Positions 1 through 9,782 of a DNA stretch of 64,000 nt are shown in pieces. Numbering within the stretch: position 1 is the first letter of the stretch; every line of letters begins with the position of its first letter. The notes under the pieces are model-generated. The model made no database searches. It was not told where the DNA came from and was given only the letters and a program-made list of their open reading frames with translations. The position numbers were made by a program, and so were the translations under genes. This DNA comes from Pseudoalteromonas luteoviolacea (lineage in GTDB: Bacteria; Pseudomonadota; Gammaproteobacteria; Enterobacterales; Alteromonadaceae): positions 248,001-312,000 of the forward strand of contig NZ_MAUJ01000004.1 in the NCBI RefSeq assembly GCF_001696455.1, given 5' to 3'.

Positions 1-3000
1 CTTTGATACATGCGCAATGAAAGCAGCGCGGCCATAAATGGAATACTGAGCAGTGCACTGAATGTCATACCGCCGACAATAACGGCTGCCAGACCGCGGT
101 AGATCTCCGCGCCCTCACCAGGCAACAGCATCAGCGGTAACATGCCGAAGATGCTGGTCCCCGTACTCATAAATATGGGGCGTTTGCGTACAGCAATTGC
201 GTGCATGATGGCGGCTTGTTGGGATTGGCCTTGCTCGGTTGCCAGTTCATATTGATTAATCAATAAAATGGCATTGTTGATAACGAGCCCCATCAAAATG
301 ATAAACCCAATCATAGTGATAATATCGAGTGGTTGATTGGTGAATAACCCGATGAGTCGCAGACACAGCATGCCTCCTAACATCGCCAGAGGCATGCTCA
401 GCAGGACTGCATAAGTTTGCCGCCAATTACGTAAGCTCAAACGTAGCAGCACGCATAAAATGAACAAAGACAGTAGAAACATGTGGCTAAACTCAGTAAT
501 GAACGTGCCTAATTGATCAGCGCTGCCGCGCCAAGAGGTACTAATTTGATGATATTCTTGTTGAGATAGGAAGCTTTTGGCTTCTTGCTTGATAGCCGCG
601 ACAAATTCACTTTGGCTCATCTCCATAGGGGGAGTGAGACTTAAGGTTGCAACGCTGCGTTGATTGATTCGGTTAAGTCTAGATGGCGCGACAGAAAATT
701 GGGCATCGGTCAGTTCGGAAAGGGGCCTCAAGCCAATCCCTGCAATGGTAACTTCGCGACTTAGTAGGGTTTGTAGGTCATCAGAACTCTGTATTTTTAG
801 ATAAAAAGGTAAGTTTTGTCCTTGGCTATTAAATCGTCCCAAATACACACCTTGTGTCAACGACTCCAAATGCACTTTTAAGTCATTTAGAGTGAGTCCG
901 TAACGTAACAGTGCGTGGTGATTAGGTGTGAAATCAATTCTTGCAACATTATTAGTCAGCTCACTAACTGCTCTAATTTGTGCTCCCTCGAATTTATTTT
1001 GTAGGTGATGGAGCAATTGTTTACCTGCTGATTGCAGCTGAGTGAGTTCAGCGCCGTGGAGATCTAAGTAACTGAGGCCCGCATTGGGTAAGGCGAGTCG
1101 TAATAGATCTTCTTGTACAACGGTGACGCGAGTTCCTGGTAAGTCATTCACGACAGATTCTTTGAGCCATTGTTGAAATGAATCGTAGTGCCAATCTTTG
1201 GGCGGGTAAAAGTAGAGTAGGCAGAAGCCTTGCCAGCAAAATAACCCCGATAAATCGTAATTTGGGGCTAGGCCAAGCTGCTGTTGTTGAGCTATTCGGG
1301 ATAAAATAGGTTCGGCAATATGCGACTCGGTTGCCTTAGGGGAAAGTGGATCCTGAAAGCTAATGTACGCATGGACAGCGCGATTTTTCGCTGTGGGTAG
1401 CAAATTCATTTGCGGTGTGAGTAACCAAACTGCAAGACATGCTGCGGGTACCAGCGCGAAGACGATGCTCAGTGCCGCTGGGCGAGACTGACTAATAGAC
1501 TGGTAAATCGAGTGAACTTGGCTTGAAGTGTGACTTTGAGAGGTCGATTTATTGAGTAGCATTCTAGCCATGACCGGAAGTAAACACACCGCGCTGAGTA
1601 ATGAGATCAGTAACGCGCTTGAAATAGTAAAGGCCAAATCTTTAAACAGCTGTGCTTCAGGGCTACGCATAAGCAATATTGGGATAAATATCACGATACT
1701 TGAAAGCGTCGATGAGGTGATGGCCCCCCTCACTGCTTTGACACCAGAGGCAATGGCTTGATTTAGAGGCATGCCGCCACGGCGGTGTTGTTCGATGCTG
1801 TCGACCGCCACAATGCTGGCATCTAGCAATAGGCCAATGGACAGTGCCATACCCGCAAGACTAATGACGTTTAAGCTGTAGTCAAATATGGACATGAGTA
1901 ACACAACCGCGGCAAGGCAGATAGGAATAGAGACAAAAATCAACGCAACGAAACGGTGCTGCTTGATAAAATAATAAAGCACCAAGCTAGATAAAATAAT
2001 CCCTACAAGTAACGAAATATAGACTTGAGATATGGCATTTTTTACTGCTTTAGAGTCGTCTCGGCTGAGTTTTAATTCCATGTCAAGTGAGGCAAGGGGG
2101 CCTTGATTGAGCTGTTTGATGACCTCTTTGGTTTCTTTCAGCGTGGCTAGCACGTTGATATCTGGTGAAGATTGGAAATACATATAAAAGGCACGTTTAC
2201 CGTTTACTGAAGAAAATAGCCACTCACGTTCTGTGCGCTGCTCAATGGTGGCAATGTCGCTAAGGTAAATAACGTTTGGTTCATGGTAGGCAATAGGGAG
2301 TGACATCAGCTCCGATAAGCTTTTTTGCCCTGAAAAGTGAAGTGCATAGCGTCTATCTCCAAGGTGCATGTAATCACCTGAACCATCACTCAGGGTGTTT
2401 AGCTGTTGTTGGATTTGCGTGATATCTAAACCGTAATGTTTAATCTTGTCGTATTGCAAAGTGACGTCTACACGTTGTTGAGTTGGGTTGTTACTGGTCA
2501 CGATACTTTGCACGCCAGTGATTTTACTCAGTGCGGGCTTTAAGTGGTTTTCATAGGCTTGGATAAGCGCTTGCTGTGTTGTGGGAGCGGCGCTGACTAA
2601 CATCATTGAAGCAAGCGAAGCACTGCTGCCAGAAGCAAAGTTTGTTACGGTTGGCGCCGAGACTTCACTTGGCCAACCGGGCACTTGATTAATGCGATTT
2701 AAGGTTTCAAGGTATGCGTCGTCCATGTTGCTGTCAGGCTGAAAGGTTAGATTAATGAATGCGCCACCAGCGTTCACCGTGGTGGAGATGAGCGTACTAT
2801 TGGGAATGCCATCAAGTACTTCCTCAAGTGGAGAGACTAACACTTGTTGAACTTCCTCAACCCCCTTACCAGGCCAAGTAACGCTGATGCTGATTTCTGG
2901 TCTTTTGATCGGCGGGAGTAAAGCACTTTCTAACTGATTGACAACTAAAGTGGCAAATACGCATATCAAGGCTGCGATAGACAATATTATTTTATCTCTT

Positions 3001-3029
3001 AGGGTCATCGTCTGCTGTGATTGAGGCAT
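1..3029 (-). CDS. RND efflux transporter permease, 3' end outside window
   Basis: The reading frame stays open from ATG at 3029 to the left edge, giving about 1009 residues of a typical 1020-1050-residue inner-membrane RND pump. Seen: an N-terminal membrane segment, a periplasmic PISISVTWPG start, a first membrane block containing GLLLDASIVAVDSIEQH, and a second block with LMGLVINNAILLINQYE. TM4 carries D-A where AcrB has D-D, so only one of the two proton-relay aspartates is at the usual place; other RND branches, such as metal pumps, also have D-A. The start lies 2 bases after the adaptor gene stop, with AGGGAG about 8 bases upstream, so the two are co-translated. Substrate cannot be read from the sequence. 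I saw no outer-membrane channel gene in view. Confidence 0.9.
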   Translation of the reverse strand, partial: MPQSQQTMTLRDKIILSIAALICVFATLVVNQLESALLPPIKRPEISISVTWPGKGVEEVQQVLVSPLEEVLDGIPNSTLISTTVNAGGAFINLTFQPDSNMDDAYLETLNRINQVPGWPSEVSAPTVTNFASGSSASLASMMLVSAAPTTQQALIQAYENHLKPALSKITGVQSIVTSNNPTQQRVDVTLQYDKIKHYGLDITQIQQQLNTLSDGSGDYMHLGDRRYALHFSGQKSLSELMSLPIAYHEPNVIYLSDIATIEQRTEREWLFSSVNGKRAFYMYFQSSPDINVLATLKETKEVIKQLNQGPLASLDMELKLSRDDSKAVKNAISQVYISLLVGIILSSLVLYYFIKQHRFVALIFVSIPICLAAVVLLMSIFDYSLNVISLAGMALSIGLLLDASIVAVDSIEQHRRGGMPLNQAIASGVKAVRGAITSSTLSSIVIFIPILLMRSPEAQLFKDLAFTISSALLISLLSAVCLLPVMARMLLNKSTSQSHTSSQVHSIYQSISQSRPAALSIVFALVPAACLAVWLLTPQMNLLPTAKNRAVHAYISFQDPLSPKATESHIAEPILSRIAQQQQLGLAPNYDLSGLFCWQGFCLLYFYPPKDWHYDSFQQWLKESVVNDLPGTRVTVVQEDLLRLALPNAGLSYLDLHGAELTQLQSAGKQLLHHLQNKFEGAQIRAVSELTNNVARIDFTPNHHALLRYGLTLNDLKVHLESLTQGVYLGRFNSQGQNLPFYLKIQSSDDLQTLLSREVTIAGIGLRPLSELTDAQFSVAPSRLNRINQRSVATLSLTPPMEMSQSEFVAAIKQEAKSFLSQQEYHQISTSWRGSADQLGTFITEFSHMFLLSLFILCVLLRLSLRNWRQTYAVLLSMPLAMLGGMLCLRLIGLFTNQPLDIITMIGFIILMGLVINNAILLINQYELATEQGQSQQAAIMHAIAVRKRPIFMSTGTSIFGMLPLMLLPGEGAEIYRGLAAVIVGGMTFSALLSIPFMAALLSLRMYQ

Positions 3030-3031
3030 GC

Positions 3032-4117
3032 TTATTCTCCCTGTGCTAATAGCGTGGGAGGAGAGGTTAGTCGAACTTGAATGCCTTCGGTTAGGTTAGA
3101 CTGACCCATTACGATGACTTGCTCACCAGCGTGTAAAGTGCCGCGCACGATGAAGTGATGTGCTTGGTTTTGCATGACCTCCACCAGGACCTTTTCTATC
3201 ATTTGCTGATTATTCACGCGCCAAACATAAGCGGTATCTTGTTCAAATATGACTGCTTGGGTAGGGAGCTTAACTAAATCAGGGGTTTTTGATTGCCAGT
3301 GAATATTGATGAGCTTACCAGTCGGTAGGGTCAATAAATTTGGAGGCACGTGAAACCATACTGATTGTGTTTGGTGACGCTGATTAACACTGTGCGCATA
3401 GCGTTTGAGCTCCAAGGGCTCAGATTTTGATAGAAAAAACACTTTGTCTTGGAAGCGACTATTGCGCTGAGACTGCTTAATTGGCACCTCACAATGTAGC
3501 TCTTTGTCATCGGTCGCTGTGAAGCTTAATATTGCTCCCCCTCTGGGAACAAAGCTTCCTATGTTATTATGGAGCTCGGTGATTTCTCCACTGTGTGGGG
3601 CGTAGTGCTTAAGCGCTGAAAGCTGTTTTTCTAATGTTTTAATGCGACTGTTCGTTGCCTCAACAGCGTGTTTAGCGAGTTCTAAAGAGAGTGCATGTTC
3701 ATTTACTGCTGACGCTGAGACGTGTTTTTCGTCCAGTCCCACTAAACGTTGATACTCTTGATTATGAAAAGTGAAATTGGCTTTATGTTGTATGAGCTCA
3801 TATTGCATGGCTTTGAGAGATTGCTGTAAATAAAACCCATCTTGTTCCGCCAGTAAATCACCGGCCTTAACGTAGCTCCCAGCACTCACTAAGTAATTTA
3901 GTTTTGCTTCGCTTTCACTGGCAATTGTGTAGGTATAAGGGACAGACACTTGGCAAGATAATTGACCTTGAATGCCATTTTGCCAGAGGGAAACTGAGGT
4001 TGTTTTGACTAACGGGGCTTGAGGGGTGGCAATAGAATACGTGCTGTAAAATAGGCCAAGCACAAATATGAACTGCTGTACTTTTGAGTGTCTAACGGAC
4101 GGTGATATCGGGCGCAT
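3032..4117 (-). CDS. RND efflux periplasmic adaptor (membrane fusion protein)
   Basis: A 361-residue HlyD/AcrA-like adaptor that would link the downstream RND pump to an outer-membrane channel. Seen: an N-terminal hydrophobic signal segment (about residues 14-31), a lipoyl-like half (SAGSYVKAGDLLAEQDGFYL), a predicted helical hairpin around residues 105-165, a second lipoyl half (HSGEITELHNNIGSFVPRGG), then beta-barrel and membrane-proximal domains ending with a VIVMGQSNLTEGIQVRL element typical of the family. It is the first gene of the operon and is divergent from the CadC-like regulator at 4256. The sequence does not reveal the substrate. Confidence 0.9.
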   Translation of the reverse strand: MRPISPSVRHSKVQQFIFVLGLFYSTYSIATPQAPLVKTTSVSLWQNGIQGQLSCQVSVPYTYTIASESEAKLNYLVSAGSYVKAGDLLAEQDGFYLQQSLKAMQYELIQHKANFTFHNQEYQRLVGLDEKHVSASAVNEHALSLELAKHAVEATNSRIKTLEKQLSALKHYAPHSGEITELHNNIGSFVPRGGAILSFTATDDKELHCEVPIKQSQRNSRFQDKVFFLSKSEPLELKRYAHSVNQRHQTQSVWFHVPPNLLTLPTGKLINIHWQSKTPDLVKLPTQAVIFEQDTAYVWRVNNQQMIEKVLVEVMQNQAHHFIVRGTLHAGEQVIVMGQSNLTEGIQVRLTSPPTLLAQGE

Positions 4118-4255
4118 TGTAATTGTAATATCCTGATTTTAAAAATATAGGAGTGAGGTTGCCAAGGTTGAAGTGTGACTGACATGGAATTGTTGTGAAC
4201 TTATGTGTAGACTGAGAAAGTCACAATTAGTCATTTAACTTGAGAAAAAAATTAT

Positions 4256-6349
4256 ATGATAAATCAAAGGATTGAAGAGGCATCCAATGAAGTTCAGCTG
4301 GCTGATAATCGAGTTTGTTTTAACTCTGGGCGGGTAGAAAATGGCCGTGGTGAGCAGCGATTGGAGCCTTTGCCTTTGGCTTTTCTTAATTATTTAATTT
4401 CTCGAGCGGGTGAAGTAGTCAGCCGTCAAGAGCTGCTGGAGCATGTGTGGTGTAATCGTCAGGTAACTGATGATGCCATTCGTAGAGTCGTAAAAAAGGT
4501 CCGCGTTGCACTTGGTGATGATGCCAAAGAGCCAAAGTTTATCAAGACTATTCCTTTACAGGGCTACCAATTTGTTGGCGATGCGACTGTGCCAAATGAA
4601 AAGCCTGATATGCCAAGAATTTTTCAAGGGCGTAGCTGGTGGACCCTGTGCAGTGTTGCCTTAATCGCTTTGATTATTGCTGTTTTATTTGTATTTAAAA
4701 ATGAAGAACCTGCGCACTTTGGTGCAGTTGTCACCCCGCTAACAGAAATATCTGGTTCGGAAATGGGCGGGGAATATAACGCCCAAACAAATACGCTCGT
4801 GTTTATGTATCGTGGTAGCAATAGAGAGCCTTTCTCTTTATATGCGAAAGATTTGAACCGCGATCTCTTATACCGCCTAAGTGAGGATGATGGAGCTTAT
4901 CACACCATATCCATGTCGCCAGATGGTAGTCAGATATTATATCAAAGGGATAAAGGCGATGGATATCAGGTTTTTATCGCGGATTATGTGGAGGGAGTAC
5001 TGCGCCATCCACGTCGATTAGATATTCCTCAACAAAAGTTAGCGCTGCAAGGGTGGTCCGCAGATGGCAAAGAAATTTTGTACCATGCTTATGTGATGAG
5101 TGAAAACCAGTCCCATAAAGCCAGCAGCAAAGCCATATTTAGCTACAGTCTAGAGAACAATATAAGCAGGCAAATCACCTTTCCATTGTCGAAAGGACGA
5201 GGAGATGTCTTGGCAAGGGAGTCTGCAGATGGACAATACCTAGCCGTAGTACGAAACCAGCAACTACGTCAGTATCGGTTGCTGGTGTTTGCACAGCATG
5301 ATGGCAAGTTATTACATGAGACGTTATTGGGTTTTGAAGCTTCCAATTTAGTGTGGAGCCAGGAGCAACCAAACTCACTGTTACTGAGCAGTTTTAAAGG
5401 GCAACTAGCTAGGTTTGATGTTGAGCGTGGCCTACTGACTGTATCTGAACAGGTTACTCCCGGTTTAAATGACGTTTTTGGTGAATGTGGTAAAGATTGT
5501 TTGCTTATGCGTCGCCACGGCATGAATTACAGAGATATTGTCTCTACCCCAAACCCGTTTCAAAGTTCATCAGTGCCTCCTGTGATGCTTAAAATAGCCA
5601 GTGAACAGGTTGAATGGTCACCTATTTATAGCCACGATGGCAGCGCAATCTTTTATTTGAGTCGCGACCAAAGATACAGCTATTTATACCGTTTGAGACA
5701 TGAAGGCCCCGATGCTGGTGAAAAGACCTTGTTACACCGCTTCGATACGCTAGATGCCATTAATGGATTACAAACGAGCGCGGATGGTAAATACTTGCTT
5801 GGCCGACGCGAAGAGCGGCTGTTTATGTACGACATTCATAATCGACAGTTTAAATGGCTGACAGGGGATGACGAGCAAATTGTATATGCTAATTGGAGCG
5901 CAGACAGTCACTATATTTACTTCTCCCGAGTTGAACAACACAGTTACAAATTACTGCGTTATAGCCTTGCGACAAGTCAAATTGAGCGCGTACAGGACAA
6001 TGCCTTGGCTCGTATTGAAGACGAATCAGGGCAAGTATTTGTCTTAAAGGATGACTTTTGGCTTTCTCGACTGCAAGCCGATGGCACTGAGCTTGCGCTG
6101 GTACAGTTACCAAGGCTACCAGAGTTGACCATAATCGTGCGTGACAATGCGTTGTACTGGGCTGACAAACAAAGCTTGATTGTGCATTTAAACAAGCTAG
6201 ATCTGCATACTATGCAACGTCGTGCTTTTGCGTTGAGTCACAACGAATGGACGTTTAATTTTGACCTTCACCCCAAGCTTACGTCTGTGATTTATTCGAA
6301 AGAGTTGTTGGCTGCCAGCGATCTGGTTAAAGTCGCTGGCCGAGAGTAA
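4256..6349 (+). CDS. CadC-like membrane-bound winged-helix regulator with TolB-type repeats
   Basis: A 697-residue one-component regulator. Residues about 20-108 form an OmpR/CadC-type winged helix (SRQELLEHVW, then TDDAIRRVVKKVRVALGDD). Residues about 128-148 are a single membrane helix. The remaining 550 residues are periplasmic and carry repeated PD40/TolB-like units, visible as SPDGSQILY, SADGKEILY, SADGQYLAV, SHDGSAIFY and SADGKYLLG, suggesting a beta-propeller sensor. Such proteins bind DNA from the membrane without a separate kinase. Divergence from the RND operon, with 138 bases between, makes that operon the obvious candidate target; this is inference. The ATG at 4256 has only a weak ribosome site. 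Confidence 0.85.
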   Translation: MINQRIEEASNEVQLADNRVCFNSGRVENGRGEQRLEPLPLAFLNYLISRAGEVVSRQELLEHVWCNRQVTDDAIRRVVKKVRVALGDDAKEPKFIKTIPLQGYQFVGDATVPNEKPDMPRIFQGRSWWTLCSVALIALIIAVLFVFKNEEPAHFGAVVTPLTEISGSEMGGEYNAQTNTLVFMYRGSNREPFSLYAKDLNRDLLYRLSEDDGAYHTISMSPDGSQILYQRDKGDGYQVFIADYVEGVLRHPRRLDIPQQKLALQGWSADGKEILYHAYVMSENQSHKASSKAIFSYSLENNISRQITFPLSKGRGDVLARESADGQYLAVVRNQQLRQYRLLVFAQHDGKLLHETLLGFEASNLVWSQEQPNSLLLSSFKGQLARFDVERGLLTVSEQVTPGLNDVFGECGKDCLLMRRHGMNYRDIVSTPNPFQSSSVPPVMLKIASEQVEWSPIYSHDGSAIFYLSRDQRYSYLYRLRHEGPDAGEKTLLHRFDTLDAINGLQTSADGKYLLGRREERLFMYDIHNRQFKWLTGDDEQIVYANWSADSHYIYFSRVEQHSYKLLRYSLATSQIERVQDNALARIEDESGQVFVLKDDFWLSRLQADGTELALVQLPRLPELTIIVRDNALYWADKQSLIVHLNKLDLHTMQRRAFALSHNEWTFNFDLHPKLTSVIYSKELLAASDLVKVAGRE

Positions 6350-6354
6350 CCCAA

Positions 6355-7230
6355 TTAGGTTTTTACCAAAAAGTTGATCTGGGTAAGTAATTCTTGTGGT
6401 GCTGTGTCTTTTACATCGTTTAAGTACTCTTCAAACGGAGGGAAGTCAGCGAGCTCAAACTGGCTCTGCGGTAACCATTGCCCGTAAAGCCAGTTGTAGG
6501 GTTTTTCTAGTTCCGTGTAGTCACCTTTGAATAGGATACTGACCGTCTCTCCTTCTGGTATGGTGATCAATTCAAAGGCATGATCTTCGGGAAGTTGCTC
6601 TAAGTCGACAGAGAGGCAGGCCATCGATCTTAGTGCATCTCTATCAACCGTGTCGGGATCATCGAAATAGATCCCAAAGAATCGTGTTTGTTGATCGATT
6701 AGCTGTGCTTTTCCCGCCATTAAGGACAGCTTTTCAAATGCTTGCCCTATTTGCATATAGTCGCCCTGATGTGCGATACCGATTAATGTTAATGATGTAA
6801 TGTGTTGCTGCTTGACTGAATACATGGTGCAATATTCCTTGTTGGATTTTGGATACAACACAGTGACATTTTGCTGCCTGTCAGCGCGAGATTGACGATA
6901 TTGTTGAGGAGTTTCGCCATAGTGCTTACGAAAAGCACGATTGAATGCTTCAACGCTGCCATAACGCACTTTCTTCGCAATTTGCTGCTGATTTAAGTCA
7001 CTGCGCACAAGATATGTCGCCGCCTTCAACATACGCATTCGTCTCACAGTAAGATTGATTGTCTCACCGGCGTATTCACGGTAAATACGATGAAAATGAT
7101 AAGCAGACATACAGGCTATATCTGCCAAAGTATTCACGTCTAACTCTTGGTCAACATGTTCATAAATATAATCAATGACTTTGAGTAAACGATGCTCATA
7201 CTGATTTTGTGTGCTTATCTTATGATTCAT
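6355..7230 (-). CDS. AraC-family regulator with GyrI-like effector domain
   Basis: A 291-residue protein. Residues about 10-115 are an AraC-type double helix-turn-helix (LADIACMSAYHFHRIYREY and VEAFNRAFRKHYGETPQQYR). Residues about 135-290 resemble the GyrI/SoxS-like small-molecule-binding domain, with SLTLIGIAHQGDY at its start and the late element YTELEKPYNWLYGQWLP. This N-terminal HTH plus C-terminal GyrI order is that of the Rob/BltR-like class, which senses hydrophobic compounds. It converges on the CadC-like gene with only 5 bases between. The target is unknown; the nearby esterase or efflux genes are possible. Confidence 0.88.
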   Translation of the reverse strand: MNHKISTQNQYEHRLLKVIDYIYEHVDQELDVNTLADIACMSAYHFHRIYREYAGETINLTVRRMRMLKAATYLVRSDLNQQQIAKKVRYGSVEAFNRAFRKHYGETPQQYRQSRADRQQNVTVLYPKSNKEYCTMYSVKQQHITSLTLIGIAHQGDYMQIGQAFEKLSLMAGKAQLIDQQTRFFGIYFDDPDTVDRDALRSMACLSVDLEQLPEDHAFELITIPEGETVSILFKGDYTELEKPYNWLYGQWLPQSQFELADFPPFEEYLNDVKDTAPQELLTQINFLVKT

Positions 7231-7406
7231 AAAAACTCGTGATCCGCGTTCGAGAAATACCTTTATAGGTTTTTATGTTGCTGGCGACAAGTCTAAAGTA
7301 GCGCAGAGGGGATTGATAATGTTTGCGAACTTTCGTTATAGGCTGCACTTACGCGCAAGGGAAGGGGAGTGGTATCTAATTTTTTTGATACCACTTGATG
7401 ATAAGT

Positions 7407-8459
7407 CTATAAATGCTTTGCAAAAAATGGCAGCATATGGTGCTCGAGTCTCGACAGCGCTTTATCGCTGTGGCCACCTGGGAAAACTTCGAATGAAATC
7501 GCAAGCGCCTGTTGTTGTGCTTTTTGCTTCAGAGCTAACACCCCTTCAGTTATCCAAATATAGTCGTCTTTGTCCCCAACTTCGATGTGAATTGAGTGTA
7601 GCTGTTCGATGATCTCAGGTGTTGTGTAAAGGGAGATAAGTTCGCCAAACCCACGGAACCAAAAAGGCTTTTGAGTTGCGTCTTGGGTAAAGTGAGTGCC
7701 AAAGGGGTGTTGTTCAGTACCTGCAAATGCACCTGCGTATGCCATCAGATAGGCGCTGTAACTATTGTCTTGGCCATTATTCCAAATTTCTCGCGCTTGA
7801 AAAGAAGCAAATTCTTCTTTCATCACTGTCTTAGGGTCGGTGCTGGTGGCTAGTTTTTGTTTGAACTTTTGATAGCGTGAAATGGCAGCCTCAGATGTCA
7901 GGTACGATTTAGCCATGCCTTTTTCATCAAACACACCAGGGCTAAGTGCGTATACATGGCTGAATATATTAGGGTTTTTTGCTGCAAACCTGAGGGCGCC
8001 AGTCCCCCCCATAGAGAATCCGGCTATGCCTCGGTGCTTAGCTGTCGCCTTTGTACGATAGGTGGCGTCTACCCAAGGAACAACTTCGTCGAGTACATAG
8101 TCACGGAAGTTACCATGGACTTTTGAATTCACGTAAAAGCTGCCGCGCAGTGGTGTATTACCTTCCAGCATTACAATGATCATCTCCATAGCATTGCCGT
8201 TGCGTTTATGGTTCTCCAGCATTTTTTCTATGTGTGAGCTATATCGAATTGGCCAACTGTACGCGCCAAGAAAGTACAAAACAGGGTAGCGTTTTTTACT
8301 AGTATGATAGTCATCTGGCAAATAAATGTGAATGTCTCGCGTTGTTTTGGTACCAATCAAGCTATTAGCGAGGGCCTTTGATTCAAAAGGGTATTTAACT
8401 ATCTCTGCGTAAAGCTGGCCGCTCGTTAAGAGCATTAGTGTAAGGATCAGGTATTTCAT
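7407..8459 (-). CDS. Secreted alpha/beta-hydrolase esterase (esterase D/tributyrin esterase-like)
   Basis: A 350-residue hydrolase with an 18-residue signal peptide ending at LYA, so probably periplasmic or secreted. Seen: the nucleophile elbow GFSMGGTGALRFAAKNP, a YLPDDYHTSKKRYPVLYFLG entry typical of the family, a late acidic residue in VGDKDDYIW and a catalytic histidine in FPGGHSDKAL. The family includes S-formylglutathione hydrolase, antigen-85-like and feruloyl esterases; substrate cannot be assigned. Start ATG 8459 has a strong AGGAGAACAAG ribosome site. It is divergent from a LysR gene with 87 bases between, so LysR control is likely. Confidence 0.82.
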   Translation of the reverse strand: MKYLILTLMLLTSGQLYAEIVKYPFESKALANSLIGTKTTRDIHIYLPDDYHTSKKRYPVLYFLGAYSWPIRYSSHIEKMLENHKRNGNAMEMIIVMLEGNTPLRGSFYVNSKVHGNFRDYVLDEVVPWVDATYRTKATAKHRGIAGFSMGGTGALRFAAKNPNIFSHVYALSPGVFDEKGMAKSYLTSEAAISRYQKFKQKLATSTDPKTVMKEEFASFQAREIWNNGQDNSYSAYLMAYAGAFAGTEQHPFGTHFTQDATQKPFWFRGFGELISLYTTPEIIEQLHSIHIEVGDKDDYIWITEGVLALKQKAQQQALAISFEVFPGGHSDKALSRLEHHMLPFFAKHL

Positions 8460-8546
8460 TCTTGTTCTCCTGCTGATTTAGCTTGCACTAAACTTACAAT
8501 GGGCCTAACTTAAGGACAAATATTAAAAATTGTTTATTTATATGTA

Positions 8547-9455
8547 ATGAATATAAATTGGCTAGATATAAAAAAGTTGAACTACGTGGTTGCTGTTGCT
8601 GAAGAACTCAGTTTTAGCCGGGCAGCACTGCGATTACATATGTCTCAACCTCCATTGAGTCAACAAATTCGTTTAATTGAGAACCATCTCGGGATGGCGT
8701 TATTTGAGCGGTCCACACGGACTGTGACCTTAACGGTATTTGGTACGCTATTTGTGGAAAAAGCAAAGCGGGTTCTCGCTGCACATGCCGAACTAGGTGA
8801 ATGTGTAAGTGCGAGTAAAAAAGGCACTGAGTTGCCGTTAAAAATAGGGTGTATTAGCCTTGCTTTTGAAGCTTTGATGTCTGATGGAATGGCCCTTTTA
8901 CAGGCGCATCAGCCGTATTTGGATCTTATTATTGAAGAGGGGACTAGTGCTGAGCTAATTTCACTGTGTGACGCACAGCAACTCCATGGTGCCATTATAC
9001 GGGCCCATGCACCCGATTTATCCCCCTTAACTTTACGACATTTGAAAAGTGAAAAGTACATACTAGCCTGTCCCAAACAGTGGCTGTTAACGGCCTCTAG
9101 TGCCTCAATTCAGCTCTTGAATGGACGGCCTTTTATTCATTACCCGAAGCGGGTTCAGCCGAAATTACATGAAGCTATTGAACAGGTCTTTAATGACGCA
9201 CAGGCGCAGATGAATGTGGTTCAAGAAGTAAAAACTAAGTCTACAACCTTGTCTTTGGTCGCAGCAGGACTAGGCGCTGCAATTGTGCCTGAGTCCATGC
9301 GCAGTAAGTACCAGCAACAGGTTGACTTTATTGAGATTGAAGAGCACTTACCCAGCGTTGATTATTATTTATATAGCGCAGATTGGGAAGCGCATCATGG
9401 CTTAGAGGCGTTATATAAGGTGCTACGCAACACCCCTAAAAAGTTTGAAACTTAG
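8547..9455 (+). CDS. LysR-family transcriptional regulator
   Basis: A 302-residue protein of usual LysR length. Residues 10-70 contain the winged HTH (VAVAEELSFSRAALRLHMSQ then PPLSQQIRLIENHLGMALF), followed by a linker helix and a periplasmic-binding-protein-like effector domain with the typical VAAGLGAAIVPESM near residue 245. It is divergent from the esterase gene, the usual arrangement for a LysR protein controlling its neighbour and itself. I could not pick out a convincing T-N11-A operator in the 87-base intergenic region. The inducer is unknown. Confidence 0.9.
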   Translation: MNINWLDIKKLNYVVAVAEELSFSRAALRLHMSQPPLSQQIRLIENHLGMALFERSTRTVTLTVFGTLFVEKAKRVLAAHAELGECVSASKKGTELPLKIGCISLAFEALMSDGMALLQAHQPYLDLIIEEGTSAELISLCDAQQLHGAIIRAHAPDLSPLTLRHLKSEKYILACPKQWLLTASSASIQLLNGRPFIHYPKRVQPKLHEAIEQVFNDAQAQMNVVQEVKTKSTTLSLVAAGLGAAIVPESMRSKYQQQVDFIEIEEHLPSVDYYLYSADWEAHHGLEALYKVLRNTPKKFET

Positions 9456-9467
9456 CGATTAGTTGGG

Positions 9468-9707
9468 CTATTTGAAGAAGTCGTCTTCATTTTTGGCAAG
9501 CATAGCTTCGATGTCTTCAATCAAGGCTTGTGGGTCTGGTTGCGCCAAATCTGAGCTTTGAATTTGAGTCGATATTTTATTGTTCTCTTCTGACCACTCG
9601 CCAAGGTCGATGAGTTGACAGCGCTTTGAACAAAAGGGGCGATGTGGACTTTGTGCAGACCAAATCACGTCTTTTTGGCATGTTGGACATTTTACAACTG
9701 TAGGCAT
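9468..9707 (-). CDS. yacG: DNA gyrase inhibitor / zinc-binding protein YacG
   Basis: A 79-residue protein with four zinc-ligand cysteines in [11 protein letters not shown] and [14 protein letters not shown], followed by an acidic tail, as in E. coli YacG, which binds GyrB and inhibits gyrase. The ATG at 9707 is preferred over a TTG seven codons upstream because family members begin just before the first CxxC. It lies at the end of the pilus/coaE cluster, where yacG commonly sits. A perfect inverted repeat (9736-9764) separates it from pilB. Confidence 0.9.
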   Translation of the reverse strand: MPTVVKCPTCQKDVIWSAQSPHRPFCSKRCQLIDLGEWSEENNKISTQIQSSDLAQPDPQALIEDIEAMLAKNEDDFFK

Positions 9708-9735
9708 GGCGAAATACTCATCTTTCAAAACTGCC

Positions 9736-9764
9736 TATAGTTTACTGCTTTGCAGTAAACTATA
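9736..9764. repeat. Perfect 13-bp inverted repeat (hairpin) between pilB and yacG
   Basis: Arms TATAGTTTACTGC (9736-9748) and GCAGTAAACTATA (9752-9764) pair perfectly around a TTT loop. Four more outer pairs are possible beyond a small mismatch. No uridine tract follows on the minus strand, so it is not a classical intrinsic terminator. It could be an mRNA processing or stabilising stem between pilB and yacG, or a DNA-binding palindrome. Confidence 0.75.
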
Positions 9765-9782
9765 CCAGTAAAGTGATGCGGC

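Noticed and set aside
7313..7612. Plus-strand 99-codon frame
   Set aside because: Mostly antisense to the esterase C-terminus, with no domain and no convincing ribosome site.
8460..8546. LysR operator (T-N11-A) between the esterase and LysR genes
   Set aside because: The region is AT-rich and several poor matches exist, none of them convincing.
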